The position numbers and the translations under genes are program-made. The notes beneath the pieces were generated by a model that saw nothing but the letters and a program-made list of their open reading frames with translations, was not told where the DNA came from and did not search any database. DNA of 64,000 nt from Piromyces finnis. Taxonomy: Eukaryota; Neocallimastigomycota; Neocallimastigomycetes; Neocallimastigales; Neocallimastigaceae. The stretch lies in assembly GCA_002104945.1 (NCBI GenBank), contig MCFH01000057.1:284584-348583 (forward strand). Direction: 5' to 3'. This document shows, in pieces, positions 1 through 10,704 of the stretch (positions within the stretch are counted from its first letter, which is position 1; every line of letters begins with the position of its first letter).

Positions 1-2570
1 AGATTGAAAAAAAGATTTCAGGTTTGAGAAAAGAAATTGAAGACAGAAATAGTATCATAGATCAAAAAGAAAAGAAGGAAAAATCACTTATAGCAGCTAT
101 AAATGATGTATATATTTAAAATAATATTTCGAATCAACATATAATTAAAAAAAATATAATTTTTAAAGTTTTGAAATTTTTAATATTCTTTTTTTCATTA
201 TTAAAAATATTATAAAATAAAGTTAAAAAAAGAATTTATAGAAACTGATAAAATAAAGACATTAAATAATGATTTACAGTTCAAATTAAAGAATACCGAG
301 GAAATATTACAAAAGTATACCTATAAAATTAGTATTCCCACCATAAACTATTATATATATAGTATGTTAATTATTAATATTAATTAAATAATAATTTTTT
401 GCTAAATATATTAGATCCCAAAAGAAAAATATCAAACTTAAAAATGACTTGGAAGATCTAATTAAAAATATAGGTAACAAGAATAATTTTTAATTTCATT
501 TTTTTATTCAAAAATTATATATTTATAAAATGTCTAAAATCTTATATTTAAAAATTCAATTCAATAGAAAACATTGAAAAGATTAAAAAAGAGCAAGAAA
601 CACAAATATCTATATATAAAGATAAGCTTAGTGATTTAAGAATTAAAAACAAGAAGATGGTAATTAATAATTAATTTATAGTATATATAGTATATATATA
701 TATATATATTATATGATATATATTTAATTGTACTAATTAATTTTTAAAAAAAAATACATATATTTATCTTTAATAAATAGGAAACTGATATAAAGATTAA
801 TAAAGAATTACTAAATAAGCAATCAGAAAAAATAAAAAATAAAAGTATTAGGCCAACATCAGCAAATTCAGTAAAATCTGTTTCTTCTGATTCTTCAATA
901 TCTTTAAGACCATCTTCTGCTGATGACGGTAAATTTATAAACAATTAAAATAATATATAATATATATGTGTTGAATATTAAAATAGTACGATATATATAT
1001 AATACAATAATTCTTATATAGCCTATCAAAAGTGGAATAATACTAAAAAACTTACCAAACAAATTGATATTTTAAAGAAAAAATTAGCAGAAAAGGTAAT
1101 ATTAGATAAATAAATCATAAGAAAGAAAGATTTTTTTTAAAAATAATATATAATATTATTATAATATTCATAAATATATTCAATTTTTTATTTTATATGG
1201 TAGACTTCAGAATGTGAAACACAACAAATAACTATTAAAAGACTTAAAGATATGAATAGTCGATTAGAGCATTCTGGTTTTAAAAGAAGATCTAATTCCA
1301 ATAGTAACGGAACAACCACAAATAATAATGAAAATGATACCTTCATAACGACATTAAACGAAAATGATTACACCAAGCGTTATGTAGAATTATTAAATTC
1401 TGAAGAGAAATTACAAAAACAAATTAATGATTTGAAAGGACAAAACATTTATCTTGAAGCTGAAAATGAAAAACTTCAATGTGTAAGTACTAAAAAAAAT
1501 TAAGAATATCAAAAAAAAAAAAAGAAAAACTTAAATTCAAGATATCGACAATATATTTATTTTTAAACGAAAATACAACATACTAATTCTTTAATTTTTT
1601 ATTTTATATAGGTCGATATGGTAGAAAAAGAAAAACAAGTTGAAACTTATAAACAAAAAATTATTCAATTAGAAGAAAAATTATCAATAATGAATAGGTA
1701 TGTTGAAGAATTCAAAAGAAAAGAAAACTCTAAATCAATCTTTGATGATATCCCCGATACCCAGCAATTTAATAAATTAAAGGATGAAATCAAGAAATTA
1801 GAGGATAAAAATGAAGAACTAAATAGAAAATTAGGTGAAAAAGAAATTGAGTGTATTGAATTGGTTCAAGTTATTAAAGGAAATAATATGGTTATTGAAA
1901 AACAAACGAAAAAAATGAATGATATTGAATTAGTAAGTAAATTTAGTATTATTAAGTTTAAATATATACTTCTATTAACTAAATATATATAAAATATCTT
2001 ATCTTTCCACTAAAATGAAAAATTAAAAAACAATAGGAAAAAGATGAGTTGCAGAAACAATTAAATGATACTTTAAATATGTCTGATACCAATACATTAA
2101 CTTTGAATTCCTTAATTAAAACAATGGAAAAAGACAAATACCTTTCTAAAATTGTTCCTGTATTCCACCATTTAACTAATAGTATGTTATTAAAAGTTTT
2201 ATATATACAAATATAATTCCATAATTCTACAAATTTTTTATTTTATTTATTAATCATTAAAAATAAACCTCTTTATATTAGCCAATTATAAATTAAAGAG
2301 TGAAGTTGAAAGATTATCAAGTAATTCTCTAACATTGAGAAAATATACCCAAGTAAATAATGAAATTTATTATTATATATATAACTATATATTTAATGAT
2401 ATTTTAATATTTTCATACATCTTTATTAAATCACTATTTTTCCCTTAACTGTATCTTTTAGTATGTTCAAAATAATCTATTACAACATAGGAAAAAAAAT
2501 TACGAAAATCTTAATACACCCCAAAAATCAAAAAATGATAATGAAAATGAAATTAAGAAAAGGTAGATTG

Positions 2571-2616
<46 letters not shown>

Positions 2617-3723
2617 ATATAAAGACAATATATAAATATATATAATGAATATTTAATAGAATAAAAAGTTTTAACTAACTATTATAATAATAAACTCTAT
2701 AGCAATAACAAAAAAACAATAGAATCACCCAAAAATCTAAATAATGAGTCTAAAAATACCAAATTATTGATAGAAAAGTTAAAAAAAGAAAATAATCAAT
2801 TATTGGTAAATACATAAATTAAAAAAAAAAAGTAATAAGTTATTATTATTTTATATATTAATATTATTTTTATAAAACTTTTGTTATAGGCAAGTCAAGA
2901 TGCTAAAAATAAAGAAATCAAATTGTTAAGAGAGCAATTATGTAAATTTGAATCAGATGAAGAAGATAGTAATTCAAGTAAAATAGATTCTCAAGAAGTA
3001 ATGAAACTGGTAAATAAAAATAAAATAAAGCAAGAAGAAAAACTAAATTATTTAATACTTAATTTAGATATTATATAGTATATACTAATATTTCTATTTT
3101 TTTATTAATATATATTTAATTGTAGAAATCTGAATTAAAAACTAAAGATGACATTCTTAATACAGTTATTAATACCACAGATATAAATATATCAACAAGT
3201 TATAATCAAAAATTACAATCCATTAAATATAATAAACAAGTATTATATCTATTACTATATATAAGCAATAATAATAATAAATATTTAAAAATAATTAACC
3301 TATAAATATTTATACTAAAATAACTTTGAAAAATATATATACATTGTAGGTGGAAAGTTTAAATAAAAAGCTTAAAGATCTAACTGAAGAAAAGGATGCC
3401 TTAATGAAAGAAAAGGTTAAATTAGAAGCCATAATTGCTGAAAAAGAACGTAAAAATCAACAATCACAGTATCATTTTCAATTAATAATGGAAGAAAATG
3501 AAAAATTAAAAGGTTAGTATAATTATATATAAAAAAAATAGAAAAATAATAGACATTACTTATAATATTATATATATTATTCAATTCTATAGCTGAAATA
3601 TTCAGTAATCAATTTTACGAAGAATTAGAAGATTTAAAAGAAAATTATAAAGAAGCCTTAGAACAAAATCAACATTATATAAAAGTTATCGAAAGATTAA
3701 AAAGCAAAATTCAATCAACATAA
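1..3723 (+). CDS. CEP290: CEP290-like coiled-coil protein, 3' part (5'-truncated by window)
   Basis: Sixteen exons join in frame with GT-AG introns of about 90-165 nt: 1-107, 223-314, 415-473, 568-659, 781-928, 1022-1095, 1204-1482, 1612-1932, 2037-2181, 2282-2352, 2462-2562, 2703-2805, 2890-3009, 3126-3239, 3350-3512, 3593-3723, ending in TAA. The 705 visible residues are almost all Lys/Glu/Asn/Leu-rich coiled coil. The last exon encodes a stretch reading FYEELEDLKENYKEAL, which resembles the extreme C-terminus of animal CEP290 as I remember it (an FFEEIEDLKYNYKEE-like stretch). CEP290 is a very long coiled-coil protein of the ciliary transition zone; a flagellated fungus would need one. Most of the N-terminal part would lie left of the window. 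Seen: exon structure, coiled coil, C-terminal motif. Inferred: orthology. It could instead be another long centrosomal coiled-coil protein. Confidence 0.6.
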
Positions 3724-5937
3724 TGTAACTAATTGAAATTAATTCTTAAGTTAAACTCGTTTTTATATTTTTTCTTTATATCTATTTTTATCATGATATG
3801 ATAAAAACTTTTATAATTTAAGAGATAATAAATCATTTATTTCTTTTATTCCTTTAAAAAAACAAATTAAGATAAAAAAAAAAGTATTTTATTAATACTA
3901 ATTAACATTGTAAATAATATTTTTGTCTTTTTTTAATAAAAGTATACTAAATCTATTCTGTAATAATTTAAAAATAATATAATATAAATAAATATTTGTA
4001 AAACTTTTAAACAATTACATATATCAAATAAAATACTTCAATTTATATAATAAATATGTATATATTATATTATAACTATTAAACTATTAAAATTATAAAA
4101 TCATTTTTAAACATTAATTAAACATATTCAAAGTTTAAAAAACTTTTTTTTTAATATTAATAATAATTTGTCTTATATTTAAATGCCTTCTTTTAATTAA
4201 TTTTCAAATCAATAGGATTAAAATCTATTATTTTATATTTTATATTTTTATAGCATTTAATATGTTATTAAAAAATTGGTATTTATACATAATATTTTAT
4301 TATTATTTTGTTGTTGTTATTCTTTTTTTCTTTTATGTATTTTATATATTCGTTATTGTTTTTTTTAAAAAAAAAAAAAAAAGAAAGAAAATTGATAATT
4401 GATAAGAATTTGTGGTTCTTATATAAATAAGGATTGGTTTATTATTACAATTATGATAACTTTGTTAATAGTTTACTGCATTTATTTTGATAACCCATTC
4501 CAATGAAAAAAAATAACATGAATTTATTTATTATAACTTTTATACATCAAAATCATTAATAAATACAATAATTTTATTTTATTTTTTTTATAGACTATAT
4601 ATAAGTTTACTTCATCTTTTTTGTTTATTCTATTTTTCTTAAAAAAAAAAAAAAAGAAGAAAGAAAGGGTTATAATAATTATAATAATTAAATGGGTTAA
4701 AGTTTAACTTTAATCCACCTGCTGAAAAAGTCGACTGTTTTTTTTTTTGTTTGTTTGTTTGGAGCTGAGTAACTTTAAATATTAAAATTTTTATAATTCT
4801 AGAGAAATTAAAATTATTAATTAAATTATTTTTTATTGATTTGATATTTGATTATTAATAAAGATAAAAAAAAAAATAAAAAAAGGTTTATCAAAAAAAA
4901 TAATAATGTTAATTCAATAATACCATTTTAAAATCATAAATCTTTAAAAAAAAAAAAGTTAGTAAAATTAAAAAATATATATGTAATTATGTAATATCTA
5001 ACATTAATAAATGGCTACCTTTTTATTGTAACATTAATATTGGATTCATATTCATATACAAATGTATAGCCCAAATAAAAAGGAACAATGATAAATATTG
5101 AGATTGTTAATGTATTATACATATTATACCCATTATATATAGTATATACCTAAATAGTATTCATTCCAAAAGCTCAAACTTTAAATATTTAATTACCTTT
5201 TATTATAAATGGATAAAAATTTTAATAAAAGAAAAAAATAATAATAATAGAGACAATAAAAGATATGTTTATACCTATTAAATATGATAAATATTAGACT
5301 TTAAACTTTTAAAAATATAATTGTTCTTTTATAACAAATAGGCAAAAGCCTTTTATAAATATATTTACGAGTAAATGAATATCATATGGTGTCAGTGTTA
5401 TAAGCAAATGCATCCAATAAACCAAAAAAGTTAATAATTAATAAATTCTTTATCTCTTACTTTTTTATTAAAAAAAAAAAAAAATGCTAAAAGCCTTTTT
5501 TTAGACTTTTAAAAGAAAGGAAAGAAAAATTACAAACATAAATTTACAAAATCAATTCTTTTAAATAATTAAGTTTTTAAAACTCGAAAATTTATTTTAT
5601 TTTTATTTTATTTTTTTAATTATTTAAATATATACAATTACAAATTAGCTAACTCATAAATTTTTATTATCAATTATTATTATTTTATAATTAATGCATT
5701 AAAAATCCTTATACTAGAAAAAAAAATAAATATAACAGAATAGTAAACACAAACACAAACACATAATATATATTAATTTAATTTCAATAAAATACATATC
5801 ATTACTAAAAAAAAAAAATAATTAATTTAACATTATTAAAAAAAAAAAACAATTTTAAAAAGAAAAATACAATTTTAATTTGATAAATAAATAAATTTCA
5901 ATACAATTATTTTTATTCTATCATTTCATTATTATTC
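3724..5937. other. Intergenic AT-rich spacer
   Basis: 2.2 kb between the CEP290-like stop and the TLDc gene start. It holds many A/T homopolymers and no reading frame or RNA gene that I can support. The last 200 bases before 5938 are A-rich with short A-tracts, as expected for a 5' UTR and promoter of the TLDc gene, but no specific element can be named. Confidence 0.5.
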
Positions 5938-8900
5938 ATGGAGAACGAAATCTCTACTTTATCAATACCAGAAGATATTAAAAAAGGGACAATGGAATCA
6001 CCAACAAATACGATGAATGTAAATGAAACAAATACACCAATCCTTCAAGTTGAAGGAAACACAAATAGTAATCACCGTCCGGAAATGGATAATTCTGATA
6101 TAACAACAGATGTTACAGAAGAAATAAAAAATGATGATTTAAATAATAGTTATGCCGAAAACGAAAAAGCAGTCAGTACTGGAATCTCAAATACTCTAGA
6201 TGATTCTAAAAATGAAATTAATGAAAATGAAATCAATGAAGATGGAATAAATGATGATACCAATAATGAAGTCAATGAAAATGAAATTAATGAGGATGAA
6301 ATAAACGATGATACCAATAATGAAGTCAATGAAAATGAAATTAATGAAGATGAAATAAATGATGATACCAATAATGAAGTCAATGAAAATGAAATTAATG
6401 AAGATGGAATAAATGATGATACCAATAATGAAGTCAATGAAAATGAAATTAATGAAGATGGAATAAATGATGATTCTAATTATGACGCTGTTGAAGTCGA
6501 TAATAATATTAGCGATGATTCCAATAACAAAGATAATCTCGCCGATGATGATAAAATTAATGAAAATGAAATCAATGAAAATGAAATTAATGAGAATGAA
6601 ATCAATGATGATATTAATAATGAAATCAATGAAGATGGAATAAATGATGATATCAATAATGAAGTCAATGAAAATGAGATTAATGAGGATGAAATCAATG
6701 ATGATATTAATAATGAAATCAATGAAGATGGAATAAATGATGATACCAATAATGAAGTCAATGAAAATGAAATTAATGTGAATGAAATAAACGATGACAT
6801 TAATAATGAAGTCAATGAAAATGAAATTAATAAGGATGAAATAAACGATGACATTAATAATGAAGTCAATGAAAATGAAATTAATGTGAATGAAATAAAC
6901 GATGACATTAATAATGAAGTCAGTGAAAACGAAATTAATGAGGATAAAATAAATGATGATACCAATACCAATAATGAAATCAATGAAGATAGAATAAATG
7001 ATGATATCAATAATGAAGTCAATGAAAATGAGATTAATGAGGATGAAATCAATGAAAATGAAATAAACGATGTTACTAATAATAATGAAATTAATGAAAT
7101 AATGGAAAATGAAGTTAATAATAATATCAATGATTTTAATAATGAACCTGTTGAAAATGAAATTAATAATAATGCCAGCAATGATTCTAATAATGACTTT
7201 GCTAAAATTGTTGATAATACTAACAATAACTTCAACAACGAAATTATTGAAAATGAATTTAAGGAGATTTCAAGCAATAATGATAATATTGTTAATGAAT
7301 TTAAAGAAAACACCAAATCATCAAATAGTGGAATTCCAGTAATAAATGTTGAAGGTATGTCAGACGATGAAAATGATGCTATTTATAGTCCAATAGATAA
7401 TGTTGATACTTCTATGGATAGTCCAGCCATCATGAAAGATACCACTGATCCTGTTTCACCAGTCTCTCCAATTAATACAGATTTACCACAAAATCAGAAT
7501 ACTAATCCAAGTTTAAATTCTGCAACTAGTACTGCAAGTGAGGCCATATCTAATGCATGGAGTTCTGTTTCTAATTATTTATGGTCTTGGTTTGAACAAC
7601 CAGCTGAAAATATACCAGAAAGTATAGAAGAAGAACAATCCCCTACTAGTAATAAAACAAATACCCAATCTGAAACATCTGGTACTAATTATTATACCAG
7701 TTTTTTTGGTTCTTTCTTTAGTCGACCAGCCGCAACAGAAAGTACTACTAATAATACTTCACTTGAGAAGAAGGTCAGTAATAGTAGTCTTTCCTCCTCT
7801 CGACTTAGTTTATTAAGTCAACAAGCTCGTATGAATTCTGTTCAATTTATTGGTCTTGAAGAAAGCGATGAAGATGTCAAGCCAATTATTAATCATGAAT
7901 TAACTGACTATATTCGACCACATTTACCTTTATATCAACGTGAATCACCAAAGTGGGTACTTCGTTATTCCACAACGCAACATGGGATTAGTTTAAATAC
8001 GCTTTATAAAAATGTTGAAAATGCTGGCCCACTTATACTTGCTATTCGCGATACCGAAAATAATGTAAATGATCGTATATACAAGTTACAAACAATAATA
8101 TCATACCTTTTCAATAATAATAAATAGATATATTAATAGATTTTTTTTTTTTTTTTCATACTAATATTTCATTTAAATAGGTATTTGGTGCCTATGTTTC
8201 AGAAAGTTTCCATGTCAGTAAAGGATTCTATGGTACAAGAGAATGGTAAATTTTAAATTATTATGAAAATAATAAGAAGAATATAATTTTTGATATTATT
8301 TATATATATATATAAAAGTACTATTATACATTATCTTACCTTGTTTTATTACCTCCTTCTAATTTTAATAATATAAATCATTATATACATATTCTTTTTA
8401 TTATTATTATTTTTTTTCTTTCATAGTTTCCTATGGAAATACGTTAAAGGGGGATTAAAAATGTACCCAACCTCAGGATATAATGAATACTTTATTCTTT
8501 CTGAATCAGATTATATTGCTATTGGTGGAGGGTAATTATTATTATTTTTTTTTTTTAATATAAATTTAAATGGGCAATTAAGGAAGAAGAAAAAAAAAAA
8601 AAAAAGATTAAAGCTATTTAAATAAAAAAATTAGATAATCTATTCTTTATCATTATTCATGATACAGTTAAATATTAATTTTTTTCTTATTTTATGTATA
8701 TATAATGATATATTATAGAAATGGTAACTATGGTTTATACATTGATGAAGGTAATTTAAACTTTAATTCTTCTCGAATATTTTAAATAACTAAATTTTTT
8801 ACTAAAACTTTTTTTTTTTTTAATAATTAATTCTCTTTTTAGATATACAAAACGGACAATCTTCTGAATGTACAGCCTTCTTTAATGAACCACTCTCCTC

Positions 8901-8952
8901 TTCGGTTCATTTCCAAATTCTTTCTTTAGAAGTTTGGGCATTTGAAATGTAG
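5938..8952 (+). CDS. TLDc-domain protein (OXR1/NCOA7-like) with acidic Asn/Glu/Ile repeat
   Basis: Five exons: 5938-8064, 8181-8245, 8427-8531, 8719-8750, 8843-8952, giving 812 residues. All introns are GT-AG and the phases close. Residues about 90-395 are an imperfect tandem array of a 16-residue unit such as NEVNENEINEDEINDD, extremely acidic and probably disordered. A Ser/Thr-rich linker with two Trp/Phe-rich patches (near SNYLWSWFEQ and YTSFFGSFFS) follows. The C-terminal about 160 residues are a TLDc domain: LAIRDTENN, VFGAYVSESFHVSKGFYG, CFLWKYV, YFILSESDYIAIGGG, and the closing LEVWAFEM. TLDc proteins act in oxidative-stress resistance and bind the V-ATPase; that role is known for the family and inferred here. 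The first ATG after in-frame A-rich leader was taken as start. A run beyond 8064 in the first frame is intron read-through. Confidence 0.88.
6212..7130 (+). repeat. In-gene minisatellite encoding 16-residue acidic repeats
   Basis: About 900 bp of imperfect tandem units near 48 bp inside exon 1 of the TLDc gene, with sub-repeats of 15-18 bp (aatgaaaatgaaattaatga-like). Unit-level variants (EDG, EDE, VNE, KDE) recur, and blocks of several units are themselves duplicated, so the array has grown by unequal exchange or slippage in frame. The array is free of stop codons on the minus strand too, which explains long open frames there that are not genes. Confidence 0.9.
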
Positions 8953-9483
8953 ATTAGATTTAAATTTTATTTTTCTTTTCATTGTTTTACAATTTCATTT
9001 TTATAATTTTTTATTAGTAGTATTATTTTTTTATCATTTTTTTTATTAACATTTAAATAGGATATATTTATATAATATGTAATTATAAAAATATATCTAT
9101 AGTAAGCATAACTTTTTTTTTCTTTTCAATCAAAATATAAAAAATAGGATAATAATAATTTTAAATCATTTAAAACTATTTATTCCCTAAATTTATTATA
9201 ATATATATATACATTTTTTAATACGTTTATACTCATCTTTTCTTTAAAATTTAAATAAAATAAATATATTCAAATATAAAAATTGCATAATAATAATAAT
9301 AATAATAAATGATGAATAAATAGTATTGATAGCTATTAATAATTACACTATATTCTCATTTATTAATTGTTTATTCCATTAAATAAAATAAAAAAAAAAA
9401 AAAAAAAAAAAAAAGAGCCTATTATTATTGCTATATTTATATTTAATATAATATAAAAAAAAAACTAAATTTTTACTATTTAT
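8953..9483. other. AT-rich spacer between TLDc gene and SINE
   Basis: Contains the presumed 3' UTR of the TLDc gene and A/T homopolymers, for example an A-run at about 9390-9413. I see no gene in it. Confidence 0.5.
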
Positions 9484-9497
9484 AATTTTATTATAAT
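9484..9497. repeat. Target-site duplication of the SINE, poly-A side
   Basis: AATTTTATTATAAT, identical to 10055-10068, directly abutting the poly-T (poly-A on the minus strand) of the element. The exact pair is the signature of target-primed reverse transcription. Confidence 0.85.
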
Positions 9498-10054
9498 TTT
9501 TTTTTTTTTTTTTTTTTTTTAACTTCCGAGTGCATTTCTCCCATCGATCAGAGTTAGCTCCAATGGTGGTTCTTAGAGAAACGTTGGCTCATTCCTATTG
9601 CTAGGTGGTTGTGACCCTCCTGGTCTGTCATACTGTTTCTTCAGCTTCGACGCTCACTTAATCCATGTACATTAGATGCATGTCGTTGTACGATATTTCA
9701 CAACTACAATGCTAAGCCTCTTATAGTCAATTTGATCACGTGTCAACCGCCCCCCAATGTTTACACTTAAATTGATTAAGGAATATTATGTGTTTTTGGC
9801 ATAGCCTAAGTCACCACTTATTAAGTTCTAATTTGGAATGTACCATGTACACTAGACCCTCTCAGGCCGGCTAGACGAGTGTTATTATCATAGTAGTAAA
9901 TTAGAAAGTTCATTTATACTTACCTGAATATCATAACCCAACCCATGGCAAACCCAGTGGGAAAATCCACAGGCACTGACATCTGCGGGGTCGAACCAGA
10001 AGCCTTATGTATGCTAAGGAAACGCCTTAACAACCAGGATAAAAACTGGAACGA
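9498..10054 (-). mobile_element. SINE: tRNA-like head, LINE-derived tail, poly-A, 14-bp target-site duplication
   Basis: A roughly 557-bp island of clearly higher G+C, flanked by perfect 14-bp direct repeats (AATTTTATTATAAT at 9484-9497 and 10055-10068). On the minus strand it ends in poly-A (poly-T at 9498-9520). Its head at 10054-9975 resembles a tRNA: an A-box-like TGGTTGTTAAGG at 10036-10025, a perfect 5-bp anticodon-like stem with 7-nt loop at 10019-10003, and a B-box GGTTCGACCCC at 9997-9987. Near its tail, 9655-9604 aligns to the 3' coding end of the LINE in this window (60269-60320) at about 43 of 52 bases by eye; the translations match as V-E-A-E-E-T-V and V-N-A-E-E-T-V. This fits a SINE mobilised by a LINE whose tail it shares. 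It has no coding capacity. It also carries a perfect 5' splice-site sequence, CAG/GTAAGTAT, at 9926-9916. Confidence 0.85.
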
Positions 10055-10068
10055 AATTTTATTATAAT
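10055..10068. repeat. Target-site duplication of the SINE, head side
   Basis: Second copy of the 14-bp duplication, directly abutting the tRNA-like head. It fixes the 5' end of the element at 10054 on the minus strand. Confidence 0.85.
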
Positions 10069-10277
10069 AACAAAATATTAGTGTTAATAATAGAGTTGTA
10101 GTTGCAGTGTAATAATATTAATATTAATATTAGTAGCAATATCAAAATTACTTTATATTTTTAAGTGGTAAAAAGGTAGTACAAATATTAAAAATAATTT
10201 GGTAAAAATTATTAAAAAAAAAAAAAAACTATAAATTTTGTATTACCATAAAATATTATATATAAATTTTCCTTTTT

Positions 10278-10393
10278 AATTTATTTATTTATTCATTTAT
10301 TTATAAATTTATTATTTATTTATTTATTTATTCATTTATTTATAAATTTATTATTTATTTATTCATTTATTTATAAATTTATTATTTATTTGT

Positions 10394-10444
<51 letters not shown>

Positions 10445-10457
10445 TATATTTATATAT

Positions 10458-10496
<39 letters not shown>

Positions 10497-10527
10497 TTTT
10501 ACATTATTTATTTATTTATTTATTTGT

Positions 10528-10574
<47 letters not shown>

Positions 10575-10587
10575 TATATTTATATAT

Positions 10588-10618
<31 letters not shown>

Positions 10619-10631
10619 TATATTTATATAT

Positions 10632-10666
<35 letters not shown>

Positions 10667-10704
10667 GTTAGTTAGTTAGTTAGTTAGTTATTTATTTATT
10701 TATT
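10278..10704. repeat. (TTTA)n microsatellite with (GTTA)n segment
   Basis: About 430 bp. It starts with degenerate units (atttattcatttatttataa repeated about three times), then a long (TTTA)n tract at 10383-10665 interrupted by TATA variants, then (GTTA)6 at about 10666-10690, then TTTA again. Because 4 is not a multiple of 3, one frame reads a repetitive FIYL peptide; this is not a gene. Confidence 0.95.

Noticed and set aside
6150-7316. Two long Ser/Leu/Ile-rich minus-strand open frames
   Set aside because: They are the antisense of the acidic repeat in the TLDc gene; stop-free only because the repeat lacks stop complements.
9916-9926. U1 snRNA gene on the plus strand (ATACTTACCTG)
   Set aside because: The bases after the 5' motif do not fold or read as U1, and the stretch lies inside a SINE with clear target-site duplications on the other strand.
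9975-10054. Functional tRNA gene
   Set aside because: Only the anticodon stem is intact; acceptor stem does not pair and position 33 is not T. It is the SINE head.
10390-10671. FIYL-repeat open frame
   Set aside because: Reading of a (TTTA)n microsatellite.
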